This document shows, piece after piece, positions 54,550 through 64,000 of a DNA stretch of 64,000 nucleotides. The notes under the pieces are model-generated. The model was not told where the DNA came from, ran no database searches, and saw only the letters and a program-made list of their open reading frames with translations. Made by a program: the position numbers and the translations under genes. Origin of the DNA: CAYYDE01 sp964470525 (GTDB lineage: Bacteria > Patescibacteriota > Gracilibacteria > BD1-5 > UBA6164); contig CAYYDE010000003.1 of NCBI GenBank assembly GCA_964470525.1, forward strand, positions 1 through 64,000, given 5' to 3'. How positions within the stretch are numbered: the stretch's first letter is position 1; every line of letters begins with the position of its first letter.

Positions 54550-55212
54550 ATGTGATTAGAAGATTTTATTCCCAGTGAATGAATGGATGCTTGAGCAAAA
54601 TCAGCAGAAATTTCAGAGAAATTTAAAGAATCAGTCAAAAAATCCTCAGCTGGAATTAAAAGAGTACAAAAAGATGAAAAAAAAGCAAAAAAATACGATC
54701 TCCTTTTAGCTCATTTTTTGGTAGAAATTATTAGGAATCCAAAATATGATTTTTTGTTGAAAGATTTATTTTGATCTTTGGATCATTGATTTCCATCAAA
54801 TTTTTTACTTTGAATTTTATCGTTGATTCATGTGGAAATTTCAGATTATATTCGTGGAATTTCTGGAAAAACACCTATTGATTTTCATCCAATTCTTCCA
54901 GATGAGAGAAAAAAATTTTCAGCAGACAATATTGATACTCAAATTCAAAAAAGAATCAATTTTTGGATTGAAGATGTTGTAGATGTTTTATCTTTAGAAT
55001 CTTCAACTCTCCAAATCCAAAATATGCTTGAGATGATGGAAAATAATGCAAAATGAGATGTGTGAATTTATACTTTTACCAGTTTAGTATTTCAATTTTT
55101 CTTTGAAGAAATGAATATTGAACTTTCATTTTGAGAATCTCAATCGTATTGTGAATTTATTTTGTGAGAAGTATTTAAAAAAATCAAACATATTCCACTT
55201 GAAGAAGTATAA
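54550..55212 (+). CDS. Hypothetical protein with an AUG-UGA start
   Basis: This 220-residue protein has codon 2 as TGA, so in the standard code the gene would not exist beyond Met. The N-terminal 60 residues are basic and polar (AEISEKFKESVKKSS, KKAKKYD). The rest is mixed alpha/beta with an extended helical end. No motif is recognised. It is the last gene of the fmt-prmC group and ends at a terminator. Confidence 0.6.
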
Positions 55213-55225
55213 AAAAACTGCTTTG

Positions 55226-55262
55226 AAAAGACAAAAGTGAATTCTTTTATTTTTGTCTTTTT
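55226..55262 (+). terminator. Terminator after the hypothetical gene at 54550
   Basis: The arms aaaagacaaaa and ttttgtctttt have a 15-nt loop, followed by a T run. Confidence 0.7.
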
Positions 55263-55275
55263 TGTTTGAAAAAAT

Positions 55276-55303
55276 TTGACTTTTTACGATTATTTTATAC
55301 AAT
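55276..55303 (+). promoter_or_regulatory. fusA promoter
   Basis: TTGACT (55276-55281), a 16-nt spacer and TACAAT (55298-55303). The ATG follows 63 nt later. Confidence 0.5.
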
Positions 55304-55366
55304 TAGCCAGTCTATTTTTAGAAAATAGTTATTTTTTATTACAGTTTTAATTTTTTATTGAATATT

Positions 55367-57508
55367 ATGGCACAAGGACCAGCACCTTTAAATAAGGTTA
55401 GAAATATCGGTATTTTTGCGCACATCGATGCGGGGAAAACTACTACAACAGAAAGAATTTTGTTTTATACAGGAAGAATTCATAAAGTTGGGGAAACTCA
55501 TAATGGGGAAGGAACTATGGATTGGATGGAACAAGAAAAAGAAAGAGGAATCACTATTACTTCTGCCGCAACAACTGCGTTTTGGAAAGACAAACAAATC
55601 AATGTTATTGATACTCCAGGGCACGTTGATTTTACTATTGAGGTAGAAAGATCTTTGAGAGTACTTGATGGAGGTATTGCGGTATTTGACGCTTCACAAT
55701 GAGTAGAACCTCAATCAGAAACAGTTTGGAAACAAGCAGATAAATATGGTGTAGCAAGAATTGCATTCGTAAATAAAATGGATAAAACAGGAGGAGACTT
55801 CTTTATGACTATTGAATCAATCAAAAAGAAATTAGCTGGAAATAAAGTGGTAGCAATTCAACTTCCAATTGGTGTTGAATCAGAATTTGCATGAATCATA
55901 GATCTTGTTGAATTCAAAGCATATAATTTTGAAGGAGATCATGGAGAAAAAATTGTTGAAATTGATATTCCTGCTGATTTAAAAGAGAAAGCAGAAGCAA
56001 TGAGACTTGAACTTATTGAAAAAGTTGCTGAACAAGATGATGCTTTAATGGATAAATATTTTTCAGAAGGTACTTTGTCAATTGAAGAAATCAAAGCATG
56101 ATTAAGAGCATGAGTTATTGCAAATAATTTGTATCCAGTAACATGTGGATCTGCATTACAAAATATCTGATTACAACTTGTTATTGATGCAGCAACTGAA
56201 TATTTACCAAGTCCAATTGATGTAAATGGAGGAAATATTGATACAATGAATCCAGATAACAAAGAAGAAATTACAAAAATAAAAATGGATGATAGCTCTC
56301 CTTTAGGAGCGTTGGCATTTAAAATTGCTACTGATCCATTTGTTTGAAGAATTACTTATGTAAGAGTATATTCTGGAGTATTAAAATCAGGATCATATGT
56401 ATATAATCCAGTTTCTGGAGAAAAAGAAAGAGTTGGAAGACTTCTTCAAATGCACTCAAATGAAAGAATAGAAATTGAAGAAATTAGAGCTGGACATATT
56501 GGTGCAGTTATTGGTTTAAAAGATACAAAAACTGGAGATACTCTTTGTGATATGAATAATAAATTTCTTGTTGAATCAATGGAATTTCCAGAACCAGTAA
56601 TTCATATTTCAGTAGAACCAAAAACAAAAGCTGACCAAGAAAAAATGGGTATGGCTTTGAATAAATTAGCTGAAGAAGATCCTTCATTTAGAGTTTCATC
56701 TAATCCTGAAACAAATCAAACTATTATTGCAGGTATGGGGGAATTACACCTTGATATCATTGTAGATAGAATGAAAAGAGAGTTTAAAGTAGAATGTAAT
56801 GTTGGTGCGCCTCAAGTTGCATACAGAGAAACTATTAGAAATGTTGTAGTTGATGCTGAATGTAAATATTCAAAACAATCAGGAGGACGTGGACAATATG
56901 GACATGTTGTGATTACATTTGAACCATATAAAGAAGCTGAAGCTGATGATAAAGATGGAATAAAATTAACAAATAAATTTGTTAATAAAGTAGTTTGAGG
57001 AACTGTTCCAAAAGAATATATTCCTTGAGTAGAAAAAGGGTTGAACGAAGCATATAAAAGAGGTATTTTAGCTGGATATCCAATGGTTGATATTAAAGCA
57101 TCTCTTACATTTGGTTCTTATCATGATGTTGACTCTTCTGAACTTGCATTTAAAATCGCTGCTTCAAAAGCATTTAGAATTGCTTGTAAAAAAGCAAGTC
57201 CTGTACTTTTGGAACCTATCATGAAAGTTGAAATCAATACTCCAGAAGAATATATGGGAGATGTACTTGGACAAGTAAACTCAAAAAGATGAAGAATTGA
57301 AGAAATGTCAGACAGAGGACAAGCAAAAATTATTCAAGCATATATTCCACTTTCGGAAATGTTTGGGTATTCTACAGAACTTAGATCTGCTTCTCAATGA
57401 AGAGCTACATATGCTATGGAATTCCATCACTATGATGAAGTACCAGCAAACGTTGCTACAAAAATTAGAGAAGAAAGAGGATTTAAACTTGAAGATGACG
57501 AAGATTAG
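55367..57508 (+). CDS. fusA: Elongation factor G
   Basis: This 713-residue GTPase drives ribosomal translocation. G motifs are AHIDAGKTTTTERI, RGITITSAATT, DTPGHVDF and NKMD. Domains II-V follow, with RGQYGHV and TFGSYHDVDSSELAF. I could place ten in-frame TGA codons, few for about 60 glycines, which fits a highly expressed gene that still tolerates some. The ATG at 55367 gives the usual MAQGPAPLNKVRN N-terminus. It is monocistronic with a strong promoter and terminator. No tufA or rpsGL is adjacent. Confidence 0.96.
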
Positions 57509-57510
57509 TC

Positions 57511-57546
57511 AAAAAAATAATTCACAATATTGTGAATTATTTTTTT
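57511..57546 (+). terminator. fusA terminator
   Basis: A 16-17 bp stem (aaaaaaataattcacaa / ttgtgaattatttttt) directly follows the stop. Confidence 0.85.
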
Positions 57547-57563
57547 GTAAAAATACTTTTTAT

Positions 57564-57831
57564 TTGACTTTTTCCCATATTATATACAATAAAAATAGCT
57601 TTTCAGAGAAAAGCAACTAAGATTTAAACAAATATGAAGTAAAAATTATTATTTTACTTCTCTTCATACATTCAATTTTCATTCATTTATTATTTGTTCA
57701 ATTTATTGATAGATTTTATACTATTTGGTATGATACTATTTTTGTGTTTCATATTTTATTGAGAAATATTGTGGTGTTTATGAGGAGGGAAATAGTACTT
57801 TTTCGCTATTTTATTCCTAAAAAATTATAAA
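57564..57831 (+). promoter_or_regulatory. Promoter and structured leader of rny
   Basis: A promoter-like TTGACT (57564-57569) with a 15-nt spacer and TACAAT (57585-57590) predicts a leader of about 235 nt. It holds two perfect hairpins (57598-57604/57608-57614 and 57636-57644/57652-57660). The rest is unstructured A/T and has no gene. RNase Y could regulate its own message here, but that is inference. Confidence 0.4.
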
Positions 57832-59352
57832 ATGATAGAAGCAATTCTGGTATGAATATGAGCTATTATTTGATCTGGAGTGAGTTATTTTGTCTTGCAA
57901 AGAATTGATGCAAAAAATACTCTTCAGGCAAAAAATGAAGCTCAAGAAATCTTGAAAAAAGCCCAAGATGAAAAACAAAAACTTATTTCTGAAGCAAAAT
58001 CAGAATCAAATTCACTTCTCGATAAGGCAAGAAATGAATCAAATGAACTTACAAGAAAAGCTGAAAAGCTTGAAGAGAGACTTTTAGAAAAAGAGGAAAA
58101 ACTTGAAATAAAACTTGATGATATTTCTAAAAAACAAGAATCTCTTCTCCAAAGAGAAGAAGATTTAAAAGAAAAAAATGTTCAAGTAGAAAAAATTAAA
58201 GAAGAGCTTGATAATAAACTTTCAGAAATTTCTAAACTTTCTATAGAGGAAGCACGTGTTTTATTTCTTGATCAAATTTCAAGAAAATATGAAAGTGATG
58301 CTCTGACTCAAATAGAAAAATATAAAAAATCTCTTGATGAGAGAAAAAATGATATTGCTCGAGAGACTATTATTAAATCTATTCAACAATATGCTTGAGA
58401 TGTTACTTCTGAAGTAACAACTACTTTGATTCAACTTCCAAACGATGATGTGAAATGAAAACTGATTGGAAAAGAAGGAAGAAATATTGTTGCATTTGAG
58501 AGAGCAACTGGAGTTGCACTTATCATTGATGATACTCCAGATACTGTATTTATTTCTGCATTTGATCTTTTTAAAAGATATGTTGCTAAAAAATCTCTTG
58601 AAAAACTTTTAGAGGATGGAAGAATTCAGCCAGCAAGAATTGAAGAAATTGTTGATATTACTTTGAACGAAGCTGATGTATTATTGAGAGATATTGGGAA
58701 AAAAACACTTGATGAACTCAATATTACTGGGGTTCCAGATGAAATGGTACCATTGGTTGGAAAATTGAGATTTAGAACAAGTTATGGACAAAATATTTTG
58801 AAACATTCAACAGAAGTTGCATATATTGCAGAAAGTATTGCCAGAGATCTCAAACTTGATCCAGATCTTGCAAAAAAATGAGGATTACTTCATGATATAG
58901 GAAAAGCTCTTGATCATGATATTGAATGAACTCATCCTGAAATTTGAGCAAAAGTAGGAAGAAAATATGGACTAGATGAAAAAGTAATTGATATGATAGA
59001 AAATCATCACTGAGAACATTCTGCTATTTCAATTTATGCAGCTGTAGTACAAATGGCTGATGCAATTAGTTCGGTGCGTCCATGAGCAAGAAGAGAATCT
59101 ATTGAACAATATGTAAAAAGAGTAAAAGAAATGGAAGCTTTAGTGCAAAGTTTTTCATGAGTAAATAAAGCATACGCTATTAGTGCAGGAAGAGAGATTA
59201 GAGTTCTTGTTGATAGTTGAGTCGTAAGTGATTTTGAAGCACAAGAAATGGCAAGAAATATTGCCTTGGAGATTGAATCAAAATTGAATTATCCATGAGA
59301 GGTAAGAGTGAATCTTATTCGTGAAATGAGAGTAATAGAATATGCTAAATAA
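57832..59352 (+). CDS. rny: Ribonuclease Y
   Basis: This 506-residue membrane-bound endoribonuclease starts mRNA decay in many bacteria that lack RNase E. It has an N-terminal membrane helix (MIEAILVGIGAIIGSGVSYF), a coiled coil (about 25-190), a KH domain with KGKLIGKEGRNI, and an HD domain with KHSTEVAYIAE and GLLHDIGKALDHD. The codons for the glycines before KLIGKEG and in the HD domain include TGA. It ends at a hairpin terminator. Confidence 0.95.
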
Positions 59353-59360
59353 TTATTATA

Positions 59361-59397
59361 TTTCACAAAAGTCAAACCATGAAAAGTTTGACTTTTT
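59361..59397 (+). terminator. rny terminator
   Basis: Stem cacaaaagtcaaac / gtttgactttttgtg with one bulge. Confidence 0.75.
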
Positions 59398-59445
59398 GTG
59401 TTATAATCGTACAATCTTTTTGAATTTATATTTTATAAAAATAAT

Positions 59446-60231
59446 ATGTATCCTTTTTTTGAGATTTTTAATTGATTTTATATTTATACTTTTTGACTTA
59501 CTTTAACATTTTGTTTTTTCTTATTTCTTTGGATGTTGAAAAGATTATGTCAAAGATTCGGTATTAATGATACATTTTTCTTTAATAGAATTTTTAAGTA
59601 TTTTCTTTCAGTTTTTGTGTTCTCAAGACTTTTTTATGTTATTGCAAATTGGGATGAGATGAAATTTATTAAATCACCATTAGAATTTTTCTTGATGAGT
59701 GATTATAATTTTTCTCTTGTAGGAGCATTGTTTTGATACCTTTTAGTTTTATTTATTTCTATTGTACTACACGGATTACGTTCTGGAAAATATATGGATG
59801 TTTCTGTTCTCTCATTCCTGTTTGTGAGTGTACTTTGATATATTGGAGCATTTTTATGATGACAAGTGTATGGAAAAGAGACAAACTTAGGGATAGAAAT
59901 ATTATATAAATCAATTATTTCTCCTGTTCCTTATGAAGTGCCAATTTTCCCATTAGCTTTAGTGTATGCTTTTGTCAGTTTTCTGTTGTTTTGTGGATTA
60001 TATATGGTAGCTATGTTTGTCAAAGTGAGAGGGATTATTGGATATACAGGAGTTATTTTATTTTCTATTTTCCTTTTAATCCTTGAAATTTTTAATGGAA
60101 AAAGTGATTATTTTGAAAAACTTGGAATTTGATTGAATTTTACTCAGATTTGTGCAATAGTTCTGATATGATTTTGATTGAGTGGATTATATAGAATTTA
60201 TAAAACCCCAACTATACACGAAATTATTTAA
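59446..60231 (+). CDS. lgt: Prolipoprotein diacylglyceryl transferase-like protein
   Basis: This 261-residue protein has seven or so membrane helices and an N-terminus typical of Lgt (FEIFNGFYIYTFGLTLTFCF). Later motifs LVGALFGYL, LGYIGAFLGGQVYGKET and VPYEVPIFPLALVYAF fit the family. Lgt attaches diacylglycerol to the lipobox cysteine. The conserved HGG and Arg-rich catalytic motifs are only partly visible, so divergence or altered activity is possible. Confidence 0.72.
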
Positions 60232-60248
60232 TATTTATTACAAAAAGA

Positions 60249-61727
60249 ATGCAAGCTCATTTCTTATTTATTTCCTCAATGGTTTGATGGCTGATTTGAA
60301 TTTTTATGGGAAATATTTTATTTGAAAAAGATTGGATTCTTTTTTTTCTTTTCTGAATTTTGTTTTTAGGAATATTTTTACTTATTTTTCTAAAAAAACA
60401 TCATATTTGTCTTATTTTATGAATTATTTTTTTATTTTTTGGAACAGCATATTCTACATATCATCAAATTTCTATACTACAACAGACTCAAAATATTTCA
60501 CATTTTTTTTGAGTACAACAATCATTTGTTGGGCAAATATATCAAATTGATAAAAAAACAGATCAATATCATGCTTATATAGTAGACATATCAGAAATTT
60601 CTTGACAAAAAATACAAAATATGCGTATTTTAATACGAGTGCCTCCTTACTTTTCTTTTGGATACAAACAGAAAATATCTTGAAAATGAGTATTAGACAA
60701 AGTAGACAATTTTTCTTCAAATTTTAATTATCAAAAGTACTTATTAGTAAAAAACATTTATGCTCTTTCTTATTATCCAGATATTCAAAATCATGAAGAT
60801 TCTGATGTAAAATCTTTTGGAAAGAAAATTTATGAAGTTCGAGAATATTTTCTGGAAAAAATTATGAGTTTTTTTCCAGAAAAAGAAGCAGTATTATTAG
60901 CAGGAATTTTAATAGGAGCTCGTGAAAATATTCCAAGCGATATGCAGGCAGATTTTAATAACTCTGGATTGACACATTTGATGGCAGTGAGTGGATTTAA
61001 TATTACTATACTCATATTTTTTGTACTTTTTGTTGGAAAATATTTTCCTTTATATATGAGAATTTTTTTAGTAACGGTGGTAATTATTTTTTTTACTCTC
61101 ATAGTGTGAGATGCTCCACCAGTACTCAGAGCAAGTATTATGTGACTCCTCTCATATTATATTTTATCACTTGGAAGGCAAGCAGATGCTTTTGTGATTC
61201 TACTATTTACAGCAAGTGTTTTAGTGTCTTTTCAACCATTCTATTTGAATTATGATATGTCCTTTCAACTGAGTTTTTTAGCAGTTTTATGATTACTTTA
61301 TTTTCAAGAATTTTGGAGAAAAATATGTTTTTTTCTTCCAAAATTTTTTGCAATACAAGAAAGTTTTGTACTCACTTTATCGGCTATGACAACTACTCTT
61401 CCGATTATGATTTTTAATTTTTGACAAGTATCTCTTTTGGCTCCTATTGCAAATATGTTGGTTGGAGGAATGATTCCATTTGTTATGTTTTTTGGCTGTA
61501 TTACTTTATTATTATCAGAATTTTGGTATATTGGAGCATATTATATTTGATTTCTTTCTTATTTTTCTTTGTGGTTTGTAAATACAATCGCTCATATATT
61601 TTGAAATATTGATTTTACTTTGTTAGAATATGACTTTTGATTACATGCACCGTACTTAAAAATACTGTATTTTATGATACTTGGTTTTTGAATTATTTAT
61701 TTTCGCAATAAAAAAACTCCTGAATAA
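60249..61727 (+). CDS. comEC: DNA-uptake channel protein ComEC
   Basis: This 492-residue protein is a polytopic channel for single-stranded DNA entry in natural competence. It has an N-terminal membrane pair, an OB-like domain (about 90-165) and the core competence region with GLTHLMAVSGFNITIL and DAPPVLRASIMG. The C-terminal metallo-beta-lactamase domain found in long ComEC proteins is missing. It fits with comF and the pilus genes as parts of a transformation system. Its start lies 17 nt after the lgt-like stop, and its end lies inside a perfect palindrome. Confidence 0.92.
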
Positions 61728-61751
61728 AGGAGTTTTTTTATTGCGAAAATA
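61698..61751. terminator. 24-bp perfect inverted repeat, bidirectional terminator
   Basis: 61698-61721 and 61728-61751 are exact reverse complements with a 6-nt loop that contains the comEC stop codon. The minus-strand gene starting at 62339 ends at 61752. It is the longest perfect hairpin in the window. Confidence 0.9.
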
Positions 61752-62339
61752 TTATCCCTGAAAAGATTCTGACAATCAATCTAAAATTTCTCATGCTTTT
61801 TCTTGATCTTCTCAACCTCTTTCTTGGGCTATTTGTTTTTTTTCTGCAAGTTTTTCAGCTTTTTCTTGAGCAAGTTTTTGTTCTTCTCCAAGAGATTTCT
61901 TGAGAGCATCTAAAAAATTCTGAGAATCTTTTTGAAGATCTTGAGTTTGTTTTTGTCTTTCTTGGTATGTTTTATCAATCCCAGCTTTTGCAGATTCAGC
62001 ATTTCTATCATGAATGATTTGATCAATTTCTTTATATAAATGAACGAAATCTTTTGTATTTCAAAGAGCAAAATCTTGCTTTTGAAGTGTTTTGAGAGAT
62101 TCTATTTTTTCAGCAGGAAGATTTTTTAAATTTTTTTGTAATATTTCATCAATTTTTGAATGAAATGCATTTTTGAAGTTTTCATCATCATTGAGGGATG
62201 GATTTGTTTGAAATCATTGAAGGATTTCCCCAGCTACTTTTTTATCTTCTTCATTTTCCATGTCTGAGCTAAGAGAGTCAAGTAATTCAGTATTTTCAGG
62301 ATTTTCAAAATTGTTTTGTTTTTCAATAGATGATCACAT
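61752..62339 (-). CDS. Helical coiled-coil protein with an AUG-UGA start
   Basis: This 195-residue, very charged, almost wholly helical protein is Lys/Glu/Gln-rich toward its end (EEQKLAQEKAEKLAEKKQIAQ). There is no membrane helix or known motif. Codon 2 is TGA (Met-Gly). It is read alone and converges on comEC. Function unknown; a scaffold role is possible. Confidence 0.6.
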
Positions 62340-62476
62340 AACATATGTGTTATAAAATAATATGTATTATTCTAACATATTTCTTATGGAAAAGCAAATA
62401 ATTGAAAATGAATACTTTTTTTGACAAAATATAAAATTTATGATTTAATAGTACTAGTAATCTTTAATTATATTAT

Positions 62477-62737
62477 ATGAGTTTAGAAGCAATTAAAGGA
62501 ACATTTAGGGATGTTACAGTATCACATCAATTTAAAGAACGTATTGAAAACTTAACAGATATAGATTTTTTAAGAAAAGAACTTGATTCAATATCTCAAG
62601 CGTTTTATCTTCCAGATGAAGAAAGAGTTTGAAAAATAAGATTTCTTTCAAAAAGAATTAAATTCTTAGAAAAACGTAGTAATATTCGTGAATCAGTTCA
62701 ATCACAATCTACAAAAATTGTATATGGTTATTTTTAG
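62477..62737 (+). CDS. Small hypothetical protein (86 aa)
   Basis: This is a helical, basic protein (KGTFRDVTVSHQFKER...SKRIKFLEKRSNIRES) with one in-frame TGA in ERVGKIRFL. It stands just upstream of the diguanylate cyclase with a 57-nt gap. No motif is recognised. Confidence 0.5.
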
Positions 62738-62794
62738 ATTGACATACTTTAAAAAAAATATACAATTAACCCAATTTATTTATACAATCAAACT

Positions 62795-63532
62795 ATGACT
62801 TTTAATCTTTACAAAGAATACCTAAAAAGGTTACCAGAAGATGTTGTTCAGAAAAAAGAATTTTTTCGAGAAGTTATGTCTTGATTAGACGTTGATGTTC
62901 AGGTTTTAGATATTCTAAAGTCTCAGAAATCAAATGATGTACTTATGAGAGAAATAAAACAACATATTGGTCAAACAATAGATGCAGTTTTAGTAAATAA
63001 AGTGTGATATTTTTCATCACATTCTGATCTACAAAATTTAGCACAGGTAAATATTTCTACGCATTTGGAATTATGACACGCAAGGTTTGTAAAAATTTTG
63101 AAACCATTTTATGATGGGCTTACATGAGTTCTAAACAGAGCGTTTTATGCAGAATGGGAATCATTAAATAAACAAGATTATACTTTGTTTTTTGTTGATT
63201 TGAATAATTTAAAACAAATCAATGATGCACAATGACATGCTGCTTGAGATAGATTGATTCAGGATATTTGTGAATATCTAAAATCAATTGTTCGTAGTCG
63301 TGATCATATTGTGAGATTTTGAGGAGATGAATTTCTTATTATTATCGAATCAACGCATCCAGATATGATAGCAAGGATGAATAAATCGTTGTCTCAATCT
63401 CAGATACCGATTTCTTTTGGATATGCTCATTCTCAGGAAGCTCAAACAACAGAAAACGTAAGAAATTTGGCAGATGCAAGAATGTATGATATGAAACAAA
63501 ATTTGAAAAACTCTTTTGTAAAAAGAGCATAA
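62795..63532 (+). CDS. Diguanylate cyclase (GGDEF domain)
   Basis: This 245-residue protein has an N-terminal helical domain (about 1-105) with no membrane helix. A GGDEF domain follows, with LFFVDLNNLKQINDAQGHAAGD and the signature FGGDEF (residues 175-180) intact; the first Gly is TGA. It should make cyclic di-GMP. No I-site RxxD is clear. In CPR-type genomes such enzymes are uncommon, so a role in pilus or surface control is plausible. Confidence 0.9.
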
Positions 63533-63564
63533 AAAAATCAGAAATGAAAATTTCTGATTTTTTT
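63531..63564. terminator. Bidirectional terminator (GGDEF gene / slyD-like gene)
   Basis: A 15-bp stem (aaaaaaatcagaaat / atttctgattttttt) with a 4-nt loop. Both neighbouring genes end in it. Confidence 0.85.
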
Positions 63565-64000
63565 AATTTATAAAGTGTACTATTTCTACATCAAAAATGA
63601 GATCTTTTCATGCAAGAGGATGATTGAGATCAATAGTAACTGATTCATCACTTACAGCTTTTATTTCAAATAATCCATATGCAGTTGGAAGTTGTACTCA
63701 TACTTCAATTTTAAAACCTGCATCTTCAAATTCAACAAGTTGAGCTCTTGGAATTTCTTGAATATATTCTTGAGAATATTCTCCATATCATTCAGCAAAA
63801 GGAACTTCAATTGTTTTTTTCTCTCCATTTTTCATTCCGATAAGTCCATTTTCAAAACCAGGAATCATTTGTTTTCCTCCTATTTCAACATCAATAGGTT
63901 GACCTCTTTCAAGAGATGAATCAAATACAGAGTTATCAGATTTGAGTTTTCCAGTATAATGTACTTGAATAATATCTCATACTTTTACAACTCTTTGTGC
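63563..64000 (-). CDS. SlyD-like FKBP-type peptidyl-prolyl isomerase (5' part cut by the window)
   Basis: The 145 residues visible begin AQRVVKVGDIIQVHYTGK and contain the FKBP core (GQPIDVEIG, IPGFENGLIGMKNGEKKTI) with a SlyD-type insert-in-flap domain (PFAEGYGEYSQEYIQEIPR...). It ends LAGKDLIFDVEIVHFIN, a typical SlyD terminus without the His-rich tail. It isomerises Xaa-Pro bonds and acts as a chaperone. The start lies beyond position 64000. Confidence 0.9.

Noticed and set aside
1..64000. Many short plus- and minus-strand open frames under the standard code, suggesting decayed or frameshifted genes
   Set aside because: They join into full-length conserved proteins when TGA is read as Gly, with no shifts in frame.
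1..64000. In-frame TGA as selenocysteine
   Set aside because: The TGA codons sit at conserved glycine positions in many unrelated families, and no selenocysteine insertion element is seen.

Overview
The window is AT-rich bacterial chromosome from an organism that reads UGA as glycine (genetic code 25). Read with the standard code, almost every gene breaks at TGA. Read with TGA = Gly, the same stretches become intact proteins, and the TGA codons fall on invariant glycines: the P-loops of a VirD4-like ATPase and PilB, the GGDEF motif, the GGQ of release factor 1, and the NTDAEGRL motif of PepA. UAA and UAG are the only stops used. This code is known from Candidatus Gracilibacteria (BD1-5) and Absconditabacteria (SR1) of the Patescibacteria/CPR. 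The T4SS-like and type IV pilus gene sets fit such a genome. No rRNA is present, so I do not choose between the two lineages.

Layout. 1-2.7 kb: four tRNAs and gyrB on the minus strand. 2.9-6.6 kb: a MarR regulator, then prfA (RF1) with a strongly structured upstream RNA, then a phage-type pyrimidine-dimer glycosylase (denV) inserted at the 3' end of obgE, which leaves a decayed second copy of the obgE tail. 6.8-10 kb: Glu, fMet, Met and Arg tRNAs, a membrane-anchored helix-turn-helix protein, a thioredoxin-fold membrane protein, and era. 10.1-15.4 kb: a VirD4/TraG-like ATPase followed by three VirB2/TrbC-like membrane proteins, two of which look like triple fusions of one module. 15.4-21.4 kb: mutL, two small proteins, rplS, gatA, and an unusual protein with a McrB-N-like region, a coiled coil and membrane helices. 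21.5-30.2 kb: a 1,111-residue S-layer-like protein with a long structured leader, and a type IV pilus operon (PilN/PilO-like proteins, PilB, PilC). 30.3-41.6 kb, all minus: a DnaQ-DinG helicase, an RsuA/RluB-type pseudouridine synthase, an NrnA-like phosphoesterase, murB, uvrA, a zinc-ribbon protein, comF, a MazG-like protein and pepA. 41.6-45.2 kb: a four-gene, very AT-rich operon of unknown function containing a 100-N assembly gap. 45.6-57.5 kb, plus: ctpA, glyA, a DMT transporter, a WecA-like transferase, a pseudopilin, fmt, an ABC permease, prmC, fusA and unknowns. 57.8-64 kb: rny, lgt, comEC, a coiled-coil protein, a diguanylate cyclase and a SlyD-like isomerase that runs off the window edge.

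How the parts connect. PilB, PilC, the PilN/O-like proteins, a pseudopilin, ComEC and ComF together resemble a pilus-based DNA-uptake route. MutL, UvrA, DenV and DinG are repair functions. RF1 and PrmC are the termination pair an organism without UGA stops still needs. Coding strands change at shared bidirectional hairpin terminators, several of which overlap the stop codon of the gene they end. Shine-Dalgarno motifs are mostly not apparent.
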